64,000 nt of DNA, from assembly GCA_937877455.1 (NCBI GenBank), contig CALFIU010000054.1, forward strand, positions 17,066-81,065, written 5' to 3'. Of the stretch, positions 32,129-40,185 are shown piece by piece. The position numbers and the translations under genes were made by a program. This stretch comes from an uncultured Bacteroidales bacterium (GTDB taxonomy: Bacteria > Bacteroidota > Bacteroidia > Bacteroidales > UBA3824). The first letter of the stretch is position 1. Each line of letters opens with the position of its first letter. The notes under the pieces were generated by a model. That model did no database searches. It saw only the letters and a list, made by a program, of their open reading frames with translations, and was not told the DNA's origin.

Positions 32129-32805
32129 TTTTATTGACATTCTTTGTTTTGTGTGTATTAGATGCCAATGCACAAAAACACTATCGTATGCGTACACATG
32201 TAGAAACTAAAACCGTTGAAGATTCTATTGTGTTGTCAGAAGAAAGTGCTGATATTTATTACGATATAAACCACAATGTTGTGATAACAAGGTTTGAAGG
32301 TTTAGAAATAGTTCAAACGCTTTCCGATGAAAAATTGACACTTTATAAAAATAATAAAAAAGTATCGCAGGTTGCGGCGAAGGGTATGATGCAACAAAAT
32401 GTTATTTGTCTTGCTGTTGTTGGATTGTTGCCCGATATGGGACTTAGCAAATCGGCATTTTTACCTGTATCTGTGGTTAAAAAAAATACGAATACTCTTG
32501 TTACATATAGGTTGACTAATAATGTTTTAGATACTGTTACTTCAAATAATACTATAGTAGAAATAATAGTTTCGTATAGTTTAAACAAAACTGACGCGTT
32601 GGCGGCATACGCAAAAGATGGAAAAATTATTTTAAAGCAATATTTTGTGGATTATAAAAACTACGATGGAATAAATTTTCCAACAAAAATTATCCAAGCG
32701 GTTGCAAATGAGAGTGGAAAACAAATTTATATAAAACAAACTTTTAGTAATATAATTGTTGATGAGCAGGATAATAACGATAGTTATTTTTTTGTTGGCA
32801 ACTGA
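32110..32805 (+). CDS. secreted LolA-like beta-rich protein, unknown role
   Basis: 231 residues with a signal peptide ending at DANA. The mature part alternates short beta strands (SADIYYDINHNVVITRF, KLTLYKNNKKV, IVEIIVSYSL) and ends with DYKNYDGINFPTKIIQ, a pattern of LolA/LppX-fold or outer-membrane lipoprotein-sorting-like proteins. The identification is by pattern only. It starts inside the upstream gene (19-base overlap), and the next start lies 44 bases before its stop. Confidence 0.5.
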   Translation: MVERAIVLLTFFVLCVLDANAQKHYRMRTHVETKTVEDSIVLSEESADIYYDINHNVVITRFEGLEIVQTLSDEKLTLYKNNKKVSQVAAKGMMQQNVICLAVVGLLPDMGLSKSAFLPVSVVKKNTNTLVTYRLTNNVLDTVTSNNTIVEIIVSYSLNKTDALAAYAKDGKIILKQYFVDYKNYDGINFPTKIIQAVANESGKQIYIKQTFSNIIVDEQDNNDSYFFVGN

Positions 32806-33142
32806 AGTGTATGGTCAAACAGATGCCGAAAAGTTTTACGACTTGTTGAAACCTCAATCAGAAAATAGTGTAACAAATGGTGTTCGCACAGTGATTAAGC
32901 CAGCATTTGTTGTTTATAAAAAATGTCTATCTCCACAAGACAATCAACGATGTGGTTTTTATCCAACATGTAGCGAGTATTGTCTCGAAACTATTGCAAA
33001 AAACGGTTTTTTTTATGGTTATGCCGACACTTTCGATAGGCTTGCTCGTTGCAATGGCGTTAATCCAAACCAATATTCCATTGATCAAAAAACTGGTCGC
33101 ATGCTCGATAAACCTGAAAAACGCAATCGCCGATGCAAATAG
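32762..33142 (+). CDS. YidD-domain protein with a signal peptide
   Basis: The ATG at 32762 gives 126 residues; in-frame TTG codons upstream are less likely. Residues 1-19 look like a signal peptide (ending EVYGQ). Residues 45-105 match YidD (KKCLSPQDNQRCGFYPTCSE, then YCLETIAKNGF and a final RCNG), with the conserved Cys and the PTCSEY core. Normal YidD is a small inner-membrane-associated protein that helps YidC insert proteins, and this genome has one at 47555-47806. The exported version must act elsewhere. It overlaps both neighbours, so it belongs to the operon. Confidence 0.75.
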   Translation: MSRIITIVIFLLATEVYGQTDAEKFYDLLKPQSENSVTNGVRTVIKPAFVVYKKCLSPQDNQRCGFYPTCSEYCLETIAKNGFFYGYADTFDRLARCNGVNPNQYSIDQKTGRMLDKPEKRNRRCK

Positions 33143-33909
33143 TTTTTTTTATTGTTTTTTTGTTTACGTCTGTGGAAGTTGTTGCACAAAATGTGTATGA
33201 TAGCGCACATGTAAAAGTTTTTGCTGATTATTTGTTTCAAACCAAACAATACCAATTTGCAGCAGAAGAATATTTTAGAGCAGGGTATAATGATTTGGCA
33301 GTGGATGGATTTTTAACATGTGGCAATAATAAATCTGCACTTGAAGTGTTTGAAAATCATATTTTTAGTGATTCTTCAAGCCAAAAAATGAGGCTTTTTT
33401 ACGTTAAATTGCTTATTCTTAATGGTAATTATTCCAAAGCATACTCTATTGCTTTACAATTAAAACAACCTTACACTGTTAGATCTGCAAATATTTGTGC
33501 TCTTTTGCCACTTATTGATACTGATATAAAACGTAATTTTTCTGTGGAAAATCCCGATTTTTTTTCGTCCGAAACAGAAGAATTGTTGCGCATTAAACCA
33601 GAAAGAAAAAGTGTTGGGCTTGGTGTGGCTATGTCTTCAATAATACCCGGCAGTGGTAAATTATATGCGGGAAATATTTACGATGGTGCCACAACAATGA
33701 TTTTGCTTGGACTTGATGCTTTTCACATTGTTAGAGGTATAAAAAAGTATGGACTTGATCCATATCCGCTTTTTTTTGCATTTTTTGGAGTTAGTTTTTA
33801 TGTCGGAAATATATTTGGAACTGCAAAAGCTATAAAAATATATAACAAAAAACAAAAGCAACAACGCGATGAAAAAATTGTTGATTACCTTAACAGTTCT
33901 GTTTTTTAG
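33133..33909 (+). CDS. secreted TPR protein with C-terminal membrane domain (paralog A)
   Basis: 258 residues: a signal peptide (ending VVAQ), TPR-like helices (about 25-110, KQYQFAAEEYFRAGYNDLA and NYSKAYSIA), and a C-terminal hydrophobic domain that begins SSIIPGSGKLYAGNIYDGA and contains about three membrane helices. The tail is basic. PGxGxxYxG followed by membrane helices is reminiscent of DUF5683/TM2-like domains. The next gene has the same architecture. It overlaps yidD-like upstream (10 bases) and the paralog downstream (41 bases). Confidence 0.65.
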   Translation: MQIVFFIVFLFTSVEVVAQNVYDSAHVKVFADYLFQTKQYQFAAEEYFRAGYNDLAVDGFLTCGNNKSALEVFENHIFSDSSSQKMRLFYVKLLILNGNYSKAYSIALQLKQPYTVRSANICALLPLIDTDIKRNFSVENPDFFSSETEELLRIKPERKSVGLGVAMSSIIPGSGKLYAGNIYDGATTMILLGLDAFHIVRGIKKYGLDPYPLFFAFFGVSFYVGNIFGTAKAIKIYNKKQKQQRDEKIVDYLNSSVF

Positions 33910-34687
33910 TTTTTTATTGCGCGCACAAACTTTTTTAGATGCGCGAGATAATGCACTTGAAGCTATACAAAACCAAAATTTTAGCCTTGCAGAAAAGGAA
34001 ATACAACGTGCTATTTTTTTTAGTCCCGATAGTTGCAAGGTTGATAACTTGCTTATTGCAAGTGATATATTTGCGGCATCAGGAAAAGGCGATGATGCTA
34101 TATTTTTTTTAAACTCAGCATATTCGCAGACTTTGGACGGTGTTAAAAAAGAAGAAATTGTATTAAAGAAGGCTGACTTGTTAATTTTTGAAAAAAAATT
34201 CCAAGATGCCAAAATATGTGCGTTACAAACAAGTTGTAATGATGATTCTTTATTGGTGAAAAAAAAATATTTACGATTGGCAATTTGTGAATTTTGTCTT
34301 GAAAATTATATTGATTCGGAAAATTACTTTAAAAAAATAACTTCAGAACAAAAACATGAAGAATTGAATAAAATATTTTTTAAAACCAAACGTTTAAAAA
34401 ATCCAAAGAATAAACTTGCTTCTGTTTTGAGTATAATTCCAGGACTTGGACAATATTATTCTTCAAATTTTTGGCAAGGTATTGATAGTGAGATAATTTT
34501 GGGAGCATTTAGTGGACTTTTTGTTATAATGCAAGCCAGATATGGAACTCTAAGTGCTTTTTTGGCTGTTTTTCCGTGGTTTCAACGTTATTATGTAGGT
34601 GGAATAAAAAATGCGGGAAGATGTGCTCAATTACGAAGAGAGATAAAAAAAAATAAAATGTTAAATAAGGCATTAAAAAACATCTGA
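33869..34687 (+). CDS. secreted TPR protein with C-terminal membrane domain (paralog B)
   Basis: 272 residues with a signal peptide (ending LRAQ), TPR-like repeats (about 22-165, including NFSLAEKEIQRAIFFSPDS and NYIDSENYFKKI), and a C-terminal domain starting SIIPGLGQYYSSNFWQGIDS with hydrophobic helices, ending in a basic tail. It shares domain order and the PGxGxxY motif with the preceding gene, so tandem duplication is likely although the sequences have diverged. It is the last gene of the six-gene overlapping run. Confidence 0.65.
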   Translation: MKKLLITLTVLFFSFLLRAQTFLDARDNALEAIQNQNFSLAEKEIQRAIFFSPDSCKVDNLLIASDIFAASGKGDDAIFFLNSAYSQTLDGVKKEEIVLKKADLLIFEKKFQDAKICALQTSCNDDSLLVKKKYLRLAICEFCLENYIDSENYFKKITSEQKHEELNKIFFKTKRLKNPKNKLASVLSIIPGLGQYYSSNFWQGIDSEIILGAFSGLFVIMQARYGTLSAFLAVFPWFQRYYVGGIKNAGRCAQLRREIKKNKMLNKALKNI

Positions 34688-34752
34688 TATTGTTAAAAAA
34701 AATAATTATTGGTGTTTTTTTTGTAACTATATTAGAAAGAAAATTAAAAGTT

Positions 34753-35796
34753 ATGAAAATAAATAAGTTTATCTGTTTGTTAATAGTGCTGACAATATGC
34801 CGTTTTGCAGAGGCGCAAACAACATTTGCTTTCAGCGCATATTCCAAGGAGCGAGTTTATACTTCGTTGGAAGAAGTAGATAATCCAGAATTGGTTAAAG
34901 TTTTGGATTTGAGTCTCAAAGGGTTGTCATCTTTGCCTGATTTAAGTAGTTTTAAAAATCTTAAAGCACTTTATATTGGTGGTAATTCACTCACAACATT
35001 TCCCGAAAGTTTATTCGATATTGTTTCACTTGAGTTTATAATGGCGGATCAAAACAATTTTTCTACATTGCCTTCCGGCTTAAAAAAACTTGTTAACATT
35101 AAGGGATTGTCGTTTGCAAACAATTTATTAACGTCTATTCCAGATGTAGTATTTAGTTTGCCAAAGTTAGAAATGCTTAACCTTGCTGATAACAAAATAA
35201 CAGCTTTGCCTACTAATATTAAAAAACTAATTAAACTAAAAGAACTTGACCTCAGCGGCAATTCAATATCAGTGATGCCGGCAGAATTTTGTTCGTTGGT
35301 AAATTTGGAGGTGTTGATGTTTGGCAATAACAATATAAATAGTTTGCCAGCAAATTTTAGACAATTAATAAATCTCCAAGTTTTGTATCTCGATAATTGT
35401 AAAATAGGATTGATTGATAGTAAAATAACATCACTCACCAAATTAAAGACACTTAGTTTATCCGATTGTGGAATAAACCAAGTGCCAGCTTCAATCAATA
35501 AACTTATAAATCTTGAAGCTTTGGTTTTAAATAGCAATAACTTAACAAGTTTGCCAAATGATATAGCAGCTTTGCGCAAATTAAAACGGCTTAGTTGTGC
35601 TTACAACAAGTTGTCTGTACTTACAGCATCTGTAGCACAATTGCGTAATCTTATAGATATTAATATGTCGTTTAATTCGTTGAAGTCGATACCTGAAGTT
35701 GTTAATAAAAGTACACTGCCAAATTTAAAAGGATTTGGTTTGTCGGGAAATCCAGTGAAAACATATCCAACTTGGGTACACGAGTGTATGTATTAA
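34753..35796 (+). CDS. secreted leucine-rich-repeat protein
   Basis: The ATG at 34753 gives 347 residues with a clear signal peptide (ending RFAEA). An earlier TTG at 34690 would bury the signal. From residue 45 to the end there are about 12-13 leucine-rich repeats of 23 residues, with the consensus LxxLxLxxNxLxxLPxxIxxLxx of the bacterial LRR type. The C terminus (YPTWVHECMY) is short and carries no type IX secretion CTD that I can see. LRR proteins of this kind bind other proteins at the cell surface. It starts 65 bases after the TPR operon and may be cotranscribed with it. Confidence 0.88.
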   Translation: MKINKFICLLIVLTICRFAEAQTTFAFSAYSKERVYTSLEEVDNPELVKVLDLSLKGLSSLPDLSSFKNLKALYIGGNSLTTFPESLFDIVSLEFIMADQNNFSTLPSGLKKLVNIKGLSFANNLLTSIPDVVFSLPKLEMLNLADNKITALPTNIKKLIKLKELDLSGNSISVMPAEFCSLVNLEVLMFGNNNINSLPANFRQLINLQVLYLDNCKIGLIDSKITSLTKLKTLSLSDCGINQVPASINKLINLEALVLNSNNLTSLPNDIAALRKLKRLSCAYNKLSVLTASVAQLRNLIDINMSFNSLKSIPEVVNKSTLPNLKGFGLSGNPVKTYPTWVHECMY

Positions 35797-35819
35797 AATA
35801 AAAAAAACTTTACGAAAAA

Positions 35820-35851
35820 TTTGCTTTTCTTAAAATATCGCGTTATCTTTG
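35820..35851 (+). promoter_or_regulatory. greA promoter
   Basis: TTTG at 35820-35823, a 20-base spacer and TATCTTTG at 35844-35851, an exact match to the Bacteroidetes consensus. The start would be near 35858, leaving a leader of about 120 bases before greA. Confidence 0.8.
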
Positions 35852-35865
35852 CAAAAGTAAATGAA

Positions 35866-35912
35866 ACAAGAGGGAAACTGCCAAGTTCAAGCGGTTTCTC
35901 TTTTGTTTTTGC
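35866..35912 (+). terminator. terminator-like hairpin in the greA leader (possible attenuator or short RNA)
   Basis: AAGAGGGAAACTGC and GCGGTTTCTCTTTT pair over 14 positions if G-T pairs are allowed, with an 8-10-base loop and then TTTTGTTTTT. It lies about 10 bases after the predicted start site and 70 bases before the greA ATG. A second small stem AGGCG/CGCCT follows at 35937-35958. Confidence 0.65.
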
Positions 35913-35980
35913 GTTAATTAAAGGTATTATAAAACAAGGCGTTGTAGTTCAATCGCCTATAATTAGAAAAATAAAGACTT

Positions 35981-36454
35981 ATGGCTAAAACAACTTATTT
36001 GACAGAAGAAGGTTTAAAAAAACTTAACGATGAACTTGATCATCTTATCGCCGTGGAGCGTCCCAACATATCAAAACAGATAGCAGAGGCTCGTGAAAAA
36101 GGCGACCTTAGCGAAAATGCCGAATACGATGCGGCAAAAGAGGCGCAAGGCTTGCTTGAAATGAAAATTTCTAAACTTCAAGAAACTATTAGAAATGCGA
36201 GGGTTATTGACGAATCTCAATTGAAATCTGATGTTGTTCAGATTTTAACAAAGGTAAAAATTCTTAATACAAAGATGAAAAAGGAGATGACATATACCCT
36301 TGTTGCCGAAAGTGAAGCTAATTTAAAGGAAGGAAAAATTTCTATAGAAACTCCCATCGCAAAAGGTTTGCTTGGTAAAAAAGTAGGCGATGTTGTGCAG
36401 ATAAAAATACCTGCTGGAATAATAGAACTTAAAATCTTGGAAATTTCACGTTAA
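35981..36454 (+). CDS. greA: transcription elongation factor GreA
   Basis: GreA rescues backtracked RNA polymerase by stimulating transcript cleavage through its coiled coil. The 157 residues show the N-terminal antiparallel coiled coil with the acidic tip (GDLSENAEYDAAKE, the Asp/Glu that bind Mg2+ at the polymerase active site) and a C-terminal FKBP-like domain (TPIAKGLLGKKVGDVVQI). The HIT gene follows 11 bases downstream. The leader contains a terminator-like hairpin that may regulate it. Confidence 0.97.
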   Translation: MAKTTYLTEEGLKKLNDELDHLIAVERPNISKQIAEAREKGDLSENAEYDAAKEAQGLLEMKISKLQETIRNARVIDESQLKSDVVQILTKVKILNTKMKKEMTYTLVAESEANLKEGKISIETPIAKGLLGKKVGDVVQIKIPAGIIELKILEISR

Positions 36455-36465
36455 TAAATAAAAAA

Positions 36466-36861
36466 ATGGCTACAATATTTTCAAAAATAATAGCAGGTGA
36501 AATACCATCTTACAAAGTGGCAGAAGACGAAAATTTCTTCGCATTTTTGGATATTAATCCTGTTGCAAAAGGACATACTCTTGTTGTTCCTAAAAAAGAA
36601 ATAGATTACATTTTTGCGATTGACGACGATATGCTTGCAAAATATATGCAGTTTGCAAAAAAAGTGGCAGCTGCTATCGAAAAATGCATACCTTGTAAAA
36701 AGGTTGGTGTTGCGGTTGTAGGACTTGAAGTTCCTCATGCGCACATACATCTTATACCGCTCAACGATGTTGGTGATATGCAGTTTGAAAACAAATTGAC
36801 GTTGCCGCAAGATGAAATGAAAAGCATTTGCGAAAAAATAAGTAGCAACGTTGTACTTTAA
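36466..36861 (+). CDS. HIT family nucleotide hydrolase (HinT type)
   Basis: The 131 residues carry the histidine triad HAHIH at 91-95 (VPHAHIHLIPL) and the N-terminal FSKIIAGEIPSYKVAED of HinT-like proteins. These cytosolic enzymes hydrolyse purine nucleoside phosphoramidates. CxxC zinc ligands seen in some members are absent; CIPC at 74-77 is the only close pair. It is cotranscribed with greA (11-base gap) and is closed by the terminator at 36868. Confidence 0.94.
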   Translation: MATIFSKIIAGEIPSYKVAEDENFFAFLDINPVAKGHTLVVPKKEIDYIFAIDDDMLAKYMQFAKKVAAAIEKCIPCKKVGVAVVGLEVPHAHIHLIPLNDVGDMQFENKLTLPQDEMKSICEKISSNVVL

Positions 36862-36867
36862 GAAATC

Positions 36868-36913
36868 AAAAGCGTGTTTACAAAACTAATTTTTTTGTAA
36901 ACACGCTTTTTAA
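36868..36913 (+). terminator. greA-hit terminator
   Basis: AAAGCGTGTTTACAAAA and TTTTGTAAACACGCTTT form a perfect 17-bp stem with a short loop, followed by T residues. Confidence 0.93.
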
Positions 36914-36929
36914 TGTATTTTTATAAAAT

Positions 36930-37736
36930 ATGAATAGTTTAGATGCCTTTATTTTAGGTTTGATACAAGGATTAACCGAGTTTTTGCCAGTAAGTAGTAG
37001 TGGACACCTCGAAATAGGTAAAGCCTTCCTCGGTGTTGATATTCCCGAAACCCTTATTTTTACGGTTACACTTCATGCCGCTACCGTACTCAGCACTATT
37101 GTTGTTTTTGGGAAAGATATTTGGCAGATTATAAAGTCGGTTTGTAGTTTAAAATGGGACGAAAATTCAAGATATTTTGCCAAACTTGTTATTGCAATGG
37201 TGCCAGTGGTAATAGTTGGTTTGACTCTTGAAAGTAAAATAGAAGCATTTTTTGATGGAAATTTGTTTTTTGTAGGTTGTATGCTTGTAGTTACGGGTGC
37301 ATTACTAACATTTAGTAACTTTGCCACTACACTTGATGGTAGTCGCATAACATTTAAAGACGCATTTATTATTGGTATTTCGCAGGCAGTAGCAGTATTA
37401 CCTGGTCTATCGCGTAGCGGCACAACCATTGCTACGTCATTGCTATTAGGAAAAGATAAAAGCGAATCTGCTAAATTTTCGTTTATGATAGTGCTAATGC
37501 CTATAATAGGAGCTGCTTGCAAAGAAATAATTTTGCCCGGCGAAAATGCTCAGGAAGTTACAGAAACAATAGGATTTATGCCGTTATTGATTGGTTTTAT
37601 TACAGCTTTTGTTGTTGGAGTATTAGCTTGTAAGGCCATGATTAAGATTGTTCGCAACAGCAAACTTATATATTTTGCTTATTATTGTTTTCTTGCAGGA
37701 TTTGTTTGCGTTTTTTATAGTCTTACACACGCCTAA
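36930..37736 (+). CDS. uppP: undecaprenyl-diphosphatase (BacA type)
   Basis: This integral membrane enzyme removes a phosphate from undecaprenyl diphosphate to recycle the lipid carrier for peptidoglycan and glycan synthesis. Its 268 residues contain the catalytic LIQGLTEFLPVSSSGH (Glu and Ser motif) at 11-26 and the second motif PGLSRSGTTI. The several membrane helices fit the inverted-repeat fold. In many Bacteroidetes it lies between DUF3098 and truB; here it follows a HIT gene instead. Confidence 0.96.
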   Translation: MNSLDAFILGLIQGLTEFLPVSSSGHLEIGKAFLGVDIPETLIFTVTLHAATVLSTIVVFGKDIWQIIKSVCSLKWDENSRYFAKLVIAMVPVVIVGLTLESKIEAFFDGNLFFVGCMLVVTGALLTFSNFATTLDGSRITFKDAFIIGISQAVAVLPGLSRSGTTIATSLLLGKDKSESAKFSFMIVLMPIIGAACKEIILPGENAQEVTETIGFMPLLIGFITAFVVGVLACKAMIKIVRNSKLIYFAYYCFLAGFVCVFYSLTHA

Positions 37737-37839
37737 ACATCTTGATTTTTATCCTTTGTAAATAAAGTTAGGATAAAAAAATCATTTTGGCTTGCAGTTT
37801 GCAACTCTATTTTAGAAACTGTAAAAAAAGTGTATGGTT

Positions 37840-38271
37840 ATGAAAAAAATTCTATTTGTGTCGGTGATGCTGTTGCTTGCCTTGGTTTCAAAGGCACAAA
37901 GCCCTGCGCAGGTAATTTGGTGCGATGGTAACGATAAAATTACTATGAAAACTGCTAAAACCGAAGGTCTTAAACTTCAAGATGTTTTGGCTATTGAAGC
38001 ATCGTTTTCGCCACAGGAAATAGCAAAAATTTCGCAATCTGTTGATTTTGAAATTAAGTGGTATTACTATATGAGTACCAAAAAAACTCTTATGGGAACA
38101 AGCCGCGTTACAGTTAATGCAAACGACACAAGTTCTGATGGGTTTATAAAACTTAAAAGCGAACGGAAAAACACACGTCAAGGTTGGTGGGAAGTGCAGA
38201 TACGTTGTAAAAATTCTGATGCCCAAATTTCGTTTGCAGGAGAAAAAGAATACCAAATTTTGTTGAAATAA
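37840..38271 (+). CDS. secreted protein, unknown
   Basis: The ATG at 37840 gives 143 residues with a textbook signal peptide (MKKILFVSVMLLLALVSKAQ); another ATG 6 bases upstream is possible. The mature part is a beta-rich domain (VDFEIKWYYYMSTKKTLMGT, WWEVQIRCK) without a Cys pair. Its GWWEVQI segment near the C terminus recalls DUF2914-like or Ig-like modules, but I do not assign a family. It stands alone between uppP and panC. Confidence 0.65.
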   Translation: MKKILFVSVMLLLALVSKAQSPAQVIWCDGNDKITMKTAKTEGLKLQDVLAIEASFSPQEIAKISQSVDFEIKWYYYMSTKKTLMGTSRVTVNANDTSSDGFIKLKSERKNTRQGWWEVQIRCKNSDAQISFAGEKEYQILLK

Positions 38272-38361
38272 TAAAGTATAAATTATAAATTATAAAAATA
38301 TTGCAAATGGTTGTTCAAATAACTAAATCTTTTGAACAACCTTGCAAAAAATTACACTTCT

Positions 38362-38395
38362 TTTGTCAATAAGCTCAAAAAAAACTATACCTTTG
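38362..38395 (+). promoter_or_regulatory. panC-panD promoter
   Basis: TTTG at 38362-38365, a 22-base spacer and TACCTTTG at 38388-38395. The start site would be near 38402, which rules out an upstream TTG start for panC and supports the ATG at 38413 with a leader of about 11 bases. Confidence 0.7.
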
Positions 38396-38412
38396 CAAAA
38401 AATATATCAGAG

Positions 38413-39255
38413 ATGTTAGTGTTAAAAACAATATCCGAGGTGCGCCAAGCAGTGGCACAATACCGTAAACATGGCAAAACAATAGGGTTTGTTCCTACAA
38501 TGGGTGCTCTTCACGATGGACATATTAGCCTTGTAAAAAGGTCTTTTGAAGAAAATTTCGCCACTATTGTTAGTGTGTTTGTAAATCCAACCCAGTTTAA
38601 CAACAAAGAAGATTTAGAAAAATATCCACGTACTCTTCAAGACGATGTTAATCTACTACAACAATCGGGTTGCGACATTGTATTTGCTCCAGAAGTAGAA
38701 GAAATGTATCCTCAACCCGATACACGCCAGTTTGAGCTTGGAATGGTGGCAGAAGTTATGGAAGGAAAGTTTCGTCCTGGGCATTTCAATGGAGTGTGTC
38801 AAGTAGTGAGCAAGTTACTTACTATTACAACGCCCGACAAAGCATACTTTGGTCAAAAAGATTATCAGCAAATTGCCGTTATAAGGACAATGCTTTCAAA
38901 AGGTTATGTGCCTGAATTTAAGGGTGAATTAGTGCCTTGTCCAATAAAACGTGCCGATGATGGTCTTGCTCTTAGTAGTAGAAATCAACGTCTTTCTCCA
39001 CAGCAACGAATAAGTGCATTAACAATAAGTAAAGCACTATTTTCGGCAAAGGATAAGGTTAAAGACGGAGCAACGGCTAATGATTTACGAAAATATATTG
39101 AGGATACAATAAGTTTTGATAGTAATCTCAAAATTGAGTATGTAGAAATAGCTGACAAAGATACTCTCTGTTCAACCAACGATTTACATAACGCTATAAT
39201 CTGTGTAGCCGTTTACGATGGCGATGTGCGCCTTATCGATAACATATTATTATAA
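38413..39255 (+). CDS. panC: pantothenate synthetase
   Basis: Joins pantoate and beta-alanine with ATP to form pantothenate, the precursor of CoA. From the ATG at 38413 the protein has 280 residues, the normal length. The HIGH-type motif PTMGALHDGHISLV, the SVFVNPTQF segment, GQKDYQQ and the KMSKS-like DGLALSSRN are present. The last base of its TAA is the first base of the panD ATG (TAATG), so the two are coupled. panB is not in the window. Confidence 0.97.
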   Translation: MLVLKTISEVRQAVAQYRKHGKTIGFVPTMGALHDGHISLVKRSFEENFATIVSVFVNPTQFNNKEDLEKYPRTLQDDVNLLQQSGCDIVFAPEVEEMYPQPDTRQFELGMVAEVMEGKFRPGHFNGVCQVVSKLLTITTPDKAYFGQKDYQQIAVIRTMLSKGYVPEFKGELVPCPIKRADDGLALSSRNQRLSPQQRISALTISKALFSAKDKVKDGATANDLRKYIEDTISFDSNLKIEYVEIADKDTLCSTNDLHNAIICVAVYDGDVRLIDNILL

Positions 39256-39617
39256 TGCGCAAAATGCAGATAGAAGTATTAAAGTCAAAAATACATAAAG
39301 TTACTGTAACAGAAGCTAATCTCAATTATGTTGGTAGCATAACCATTGATGGAGCATTAATGGATGCTGTTAATATAATAGAAAACGAAAAGGTACAAGT
39401 GGTTAATGTCAACAATGGCGAACGTCTTGATACTTATGTTATTAGAGGGAAGGAAAAATCTGGTACAATATGCCTAAATGGACCTGCAGCAAGAAAAGCA
39501 GCTGTTGGCGATGTTGTGATAATAATGTCGTATGCGTTGATGGATTTTGAGGAAGCTAAGTCTCATAAGCCAATTGTTGTTTTTCCTGATACTGCAACTA
39601 ATATGTTGGTGTTGTAA
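39255..39617 (+). CDS. panD: aspartate 1-decarboxylase
   Basis: Makes beta-alanine for PanC by decarboxylating aspartate with a pyruvoyl group. The 120-residue precursor has the self-cleavage site Gly27-Ser28 in NYVGSITID; the family usually starts at the Met four residues in (39264), which puts the pair at 24-25. RLDTYVIRG and GTICLNGPAA (pocket residues) are present. It is translationally coupled to panC. Confidence 0.96.
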   Translation: MRKMQIEVLKSKIHKVTVTEANLNYVGSITIDGALMDAVNIIENEKVQVVNVNNGERLDTYVIRGKEKSGTICLNGPAARKAAVGDVVIIMSYALMDFEEAKSHKPIVVFPDTATNMLVL

Positions 39618-39639
39618 GAGCCGAAAATATTCATAATTT

Positions 39640-40185
39640 ATGGATACCGATTTGTCAAAATATACAAAGGGCAATTATAGTGTGGGAAAAAACAAGATTG
39701 TTCAACTATTGTGGTACATGGTTAACCATACGGTATTTATGTCGGCATTTTTTGTATCCAAAGGGTTAAAACGTTTTTTATTACGTCTTTTTGGTGCAAA
39801 AGTAGGGAAGTGTGTGGTTATAAAACCGTGTGTTAATATAAAATTTCCATGGAGATTGTCTGTCGGTGAAAATTCGTGGATAGGAGAGGGTGTATGGATA
39901 GATAACCTCGATAATATTATTATCGGTAAAAATTGTTGTATTTCGCAGGGCGTGTTGCTTGAAACAGGTTCGCACAATTACAAAAGTCCTGACTTTAAAC
40001 TAATAACAGCCCCAATAACTATACACGATGGTGCTTGGATATGTGCCAAGTCGGTTGTGCTTCCAAAAACTGAAATCGGTAAAAATGTGGTATTGTCGGC
40101 ATCAAGTGTTATACAAGGAAATACTGAGGAAGGTTTTATTTATCGTGGCAATCCTGCCATAGCAATTAAAAAACGTGAACAATGA
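39640..40185 (+). CDS. WcaF-family sugar O-acetyltransferase
   Basis: 181 residues with a hydrophobic N-terminal segment (about 22-45) and a left-handed beta-helix of hexapeptide repeats (IIIGKNCCISQGVLLETGSH, VLPKTEIGKNVVLSASSV). The catalytic His lies in ETGSHNY. The sequence resembles WcaF-type acetyltransferases of exopolysaccharide clusters. Its stop overlaps the next ATG by 4 bases; the next gene is a WcaE-like glycosyltransferase, the same pairing as in colanic acid loci. Confidence 0.88.
   Translation: MDTDLSKYTKGNYSVGKNKIVQLLWYMVNHTVFMSAFFVSKGLKRFLLRLFGAKVGKCVVIKPCVNIKFPWRLSVGENSWIGEGVWIDNLDNIIIGKNCCISQGVLLETGSHNYKSPDFKLITAPITIHDGAWICAKSVVLPKTEIGKNVVLSASSVIQGNTEEGFIYRGNPAIAIKKREQ

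Noticed and set aside
34690..34752. TTG start for the LRR protein
   Set aside because: It would place 21 residues before the signal peptide. The ATG at 34753 gives a normal signal sequence.
34753..35796. LRR protein as a type IX secretion substrate
   Set aside because: PorX is present in the window, but the C terminus of the LRR protein lacks a beta-sandwich CTD of about 80 residues, so the claim is not supported.
37746..37781. Hairpin TTTTTATCCT/AGGATAAAAA after uppP as a terminator
   Set aside because: The stem is AT-rich and the plus strand downstream of it has A rather than T residues, so it is not a convincing terminator for uppP.
38332..38412. TTG start for panC
   Set aside because: The -7 box TACCTTTG (38388-38395) lies inside that extension, and the family starts at the ATG at 38413.
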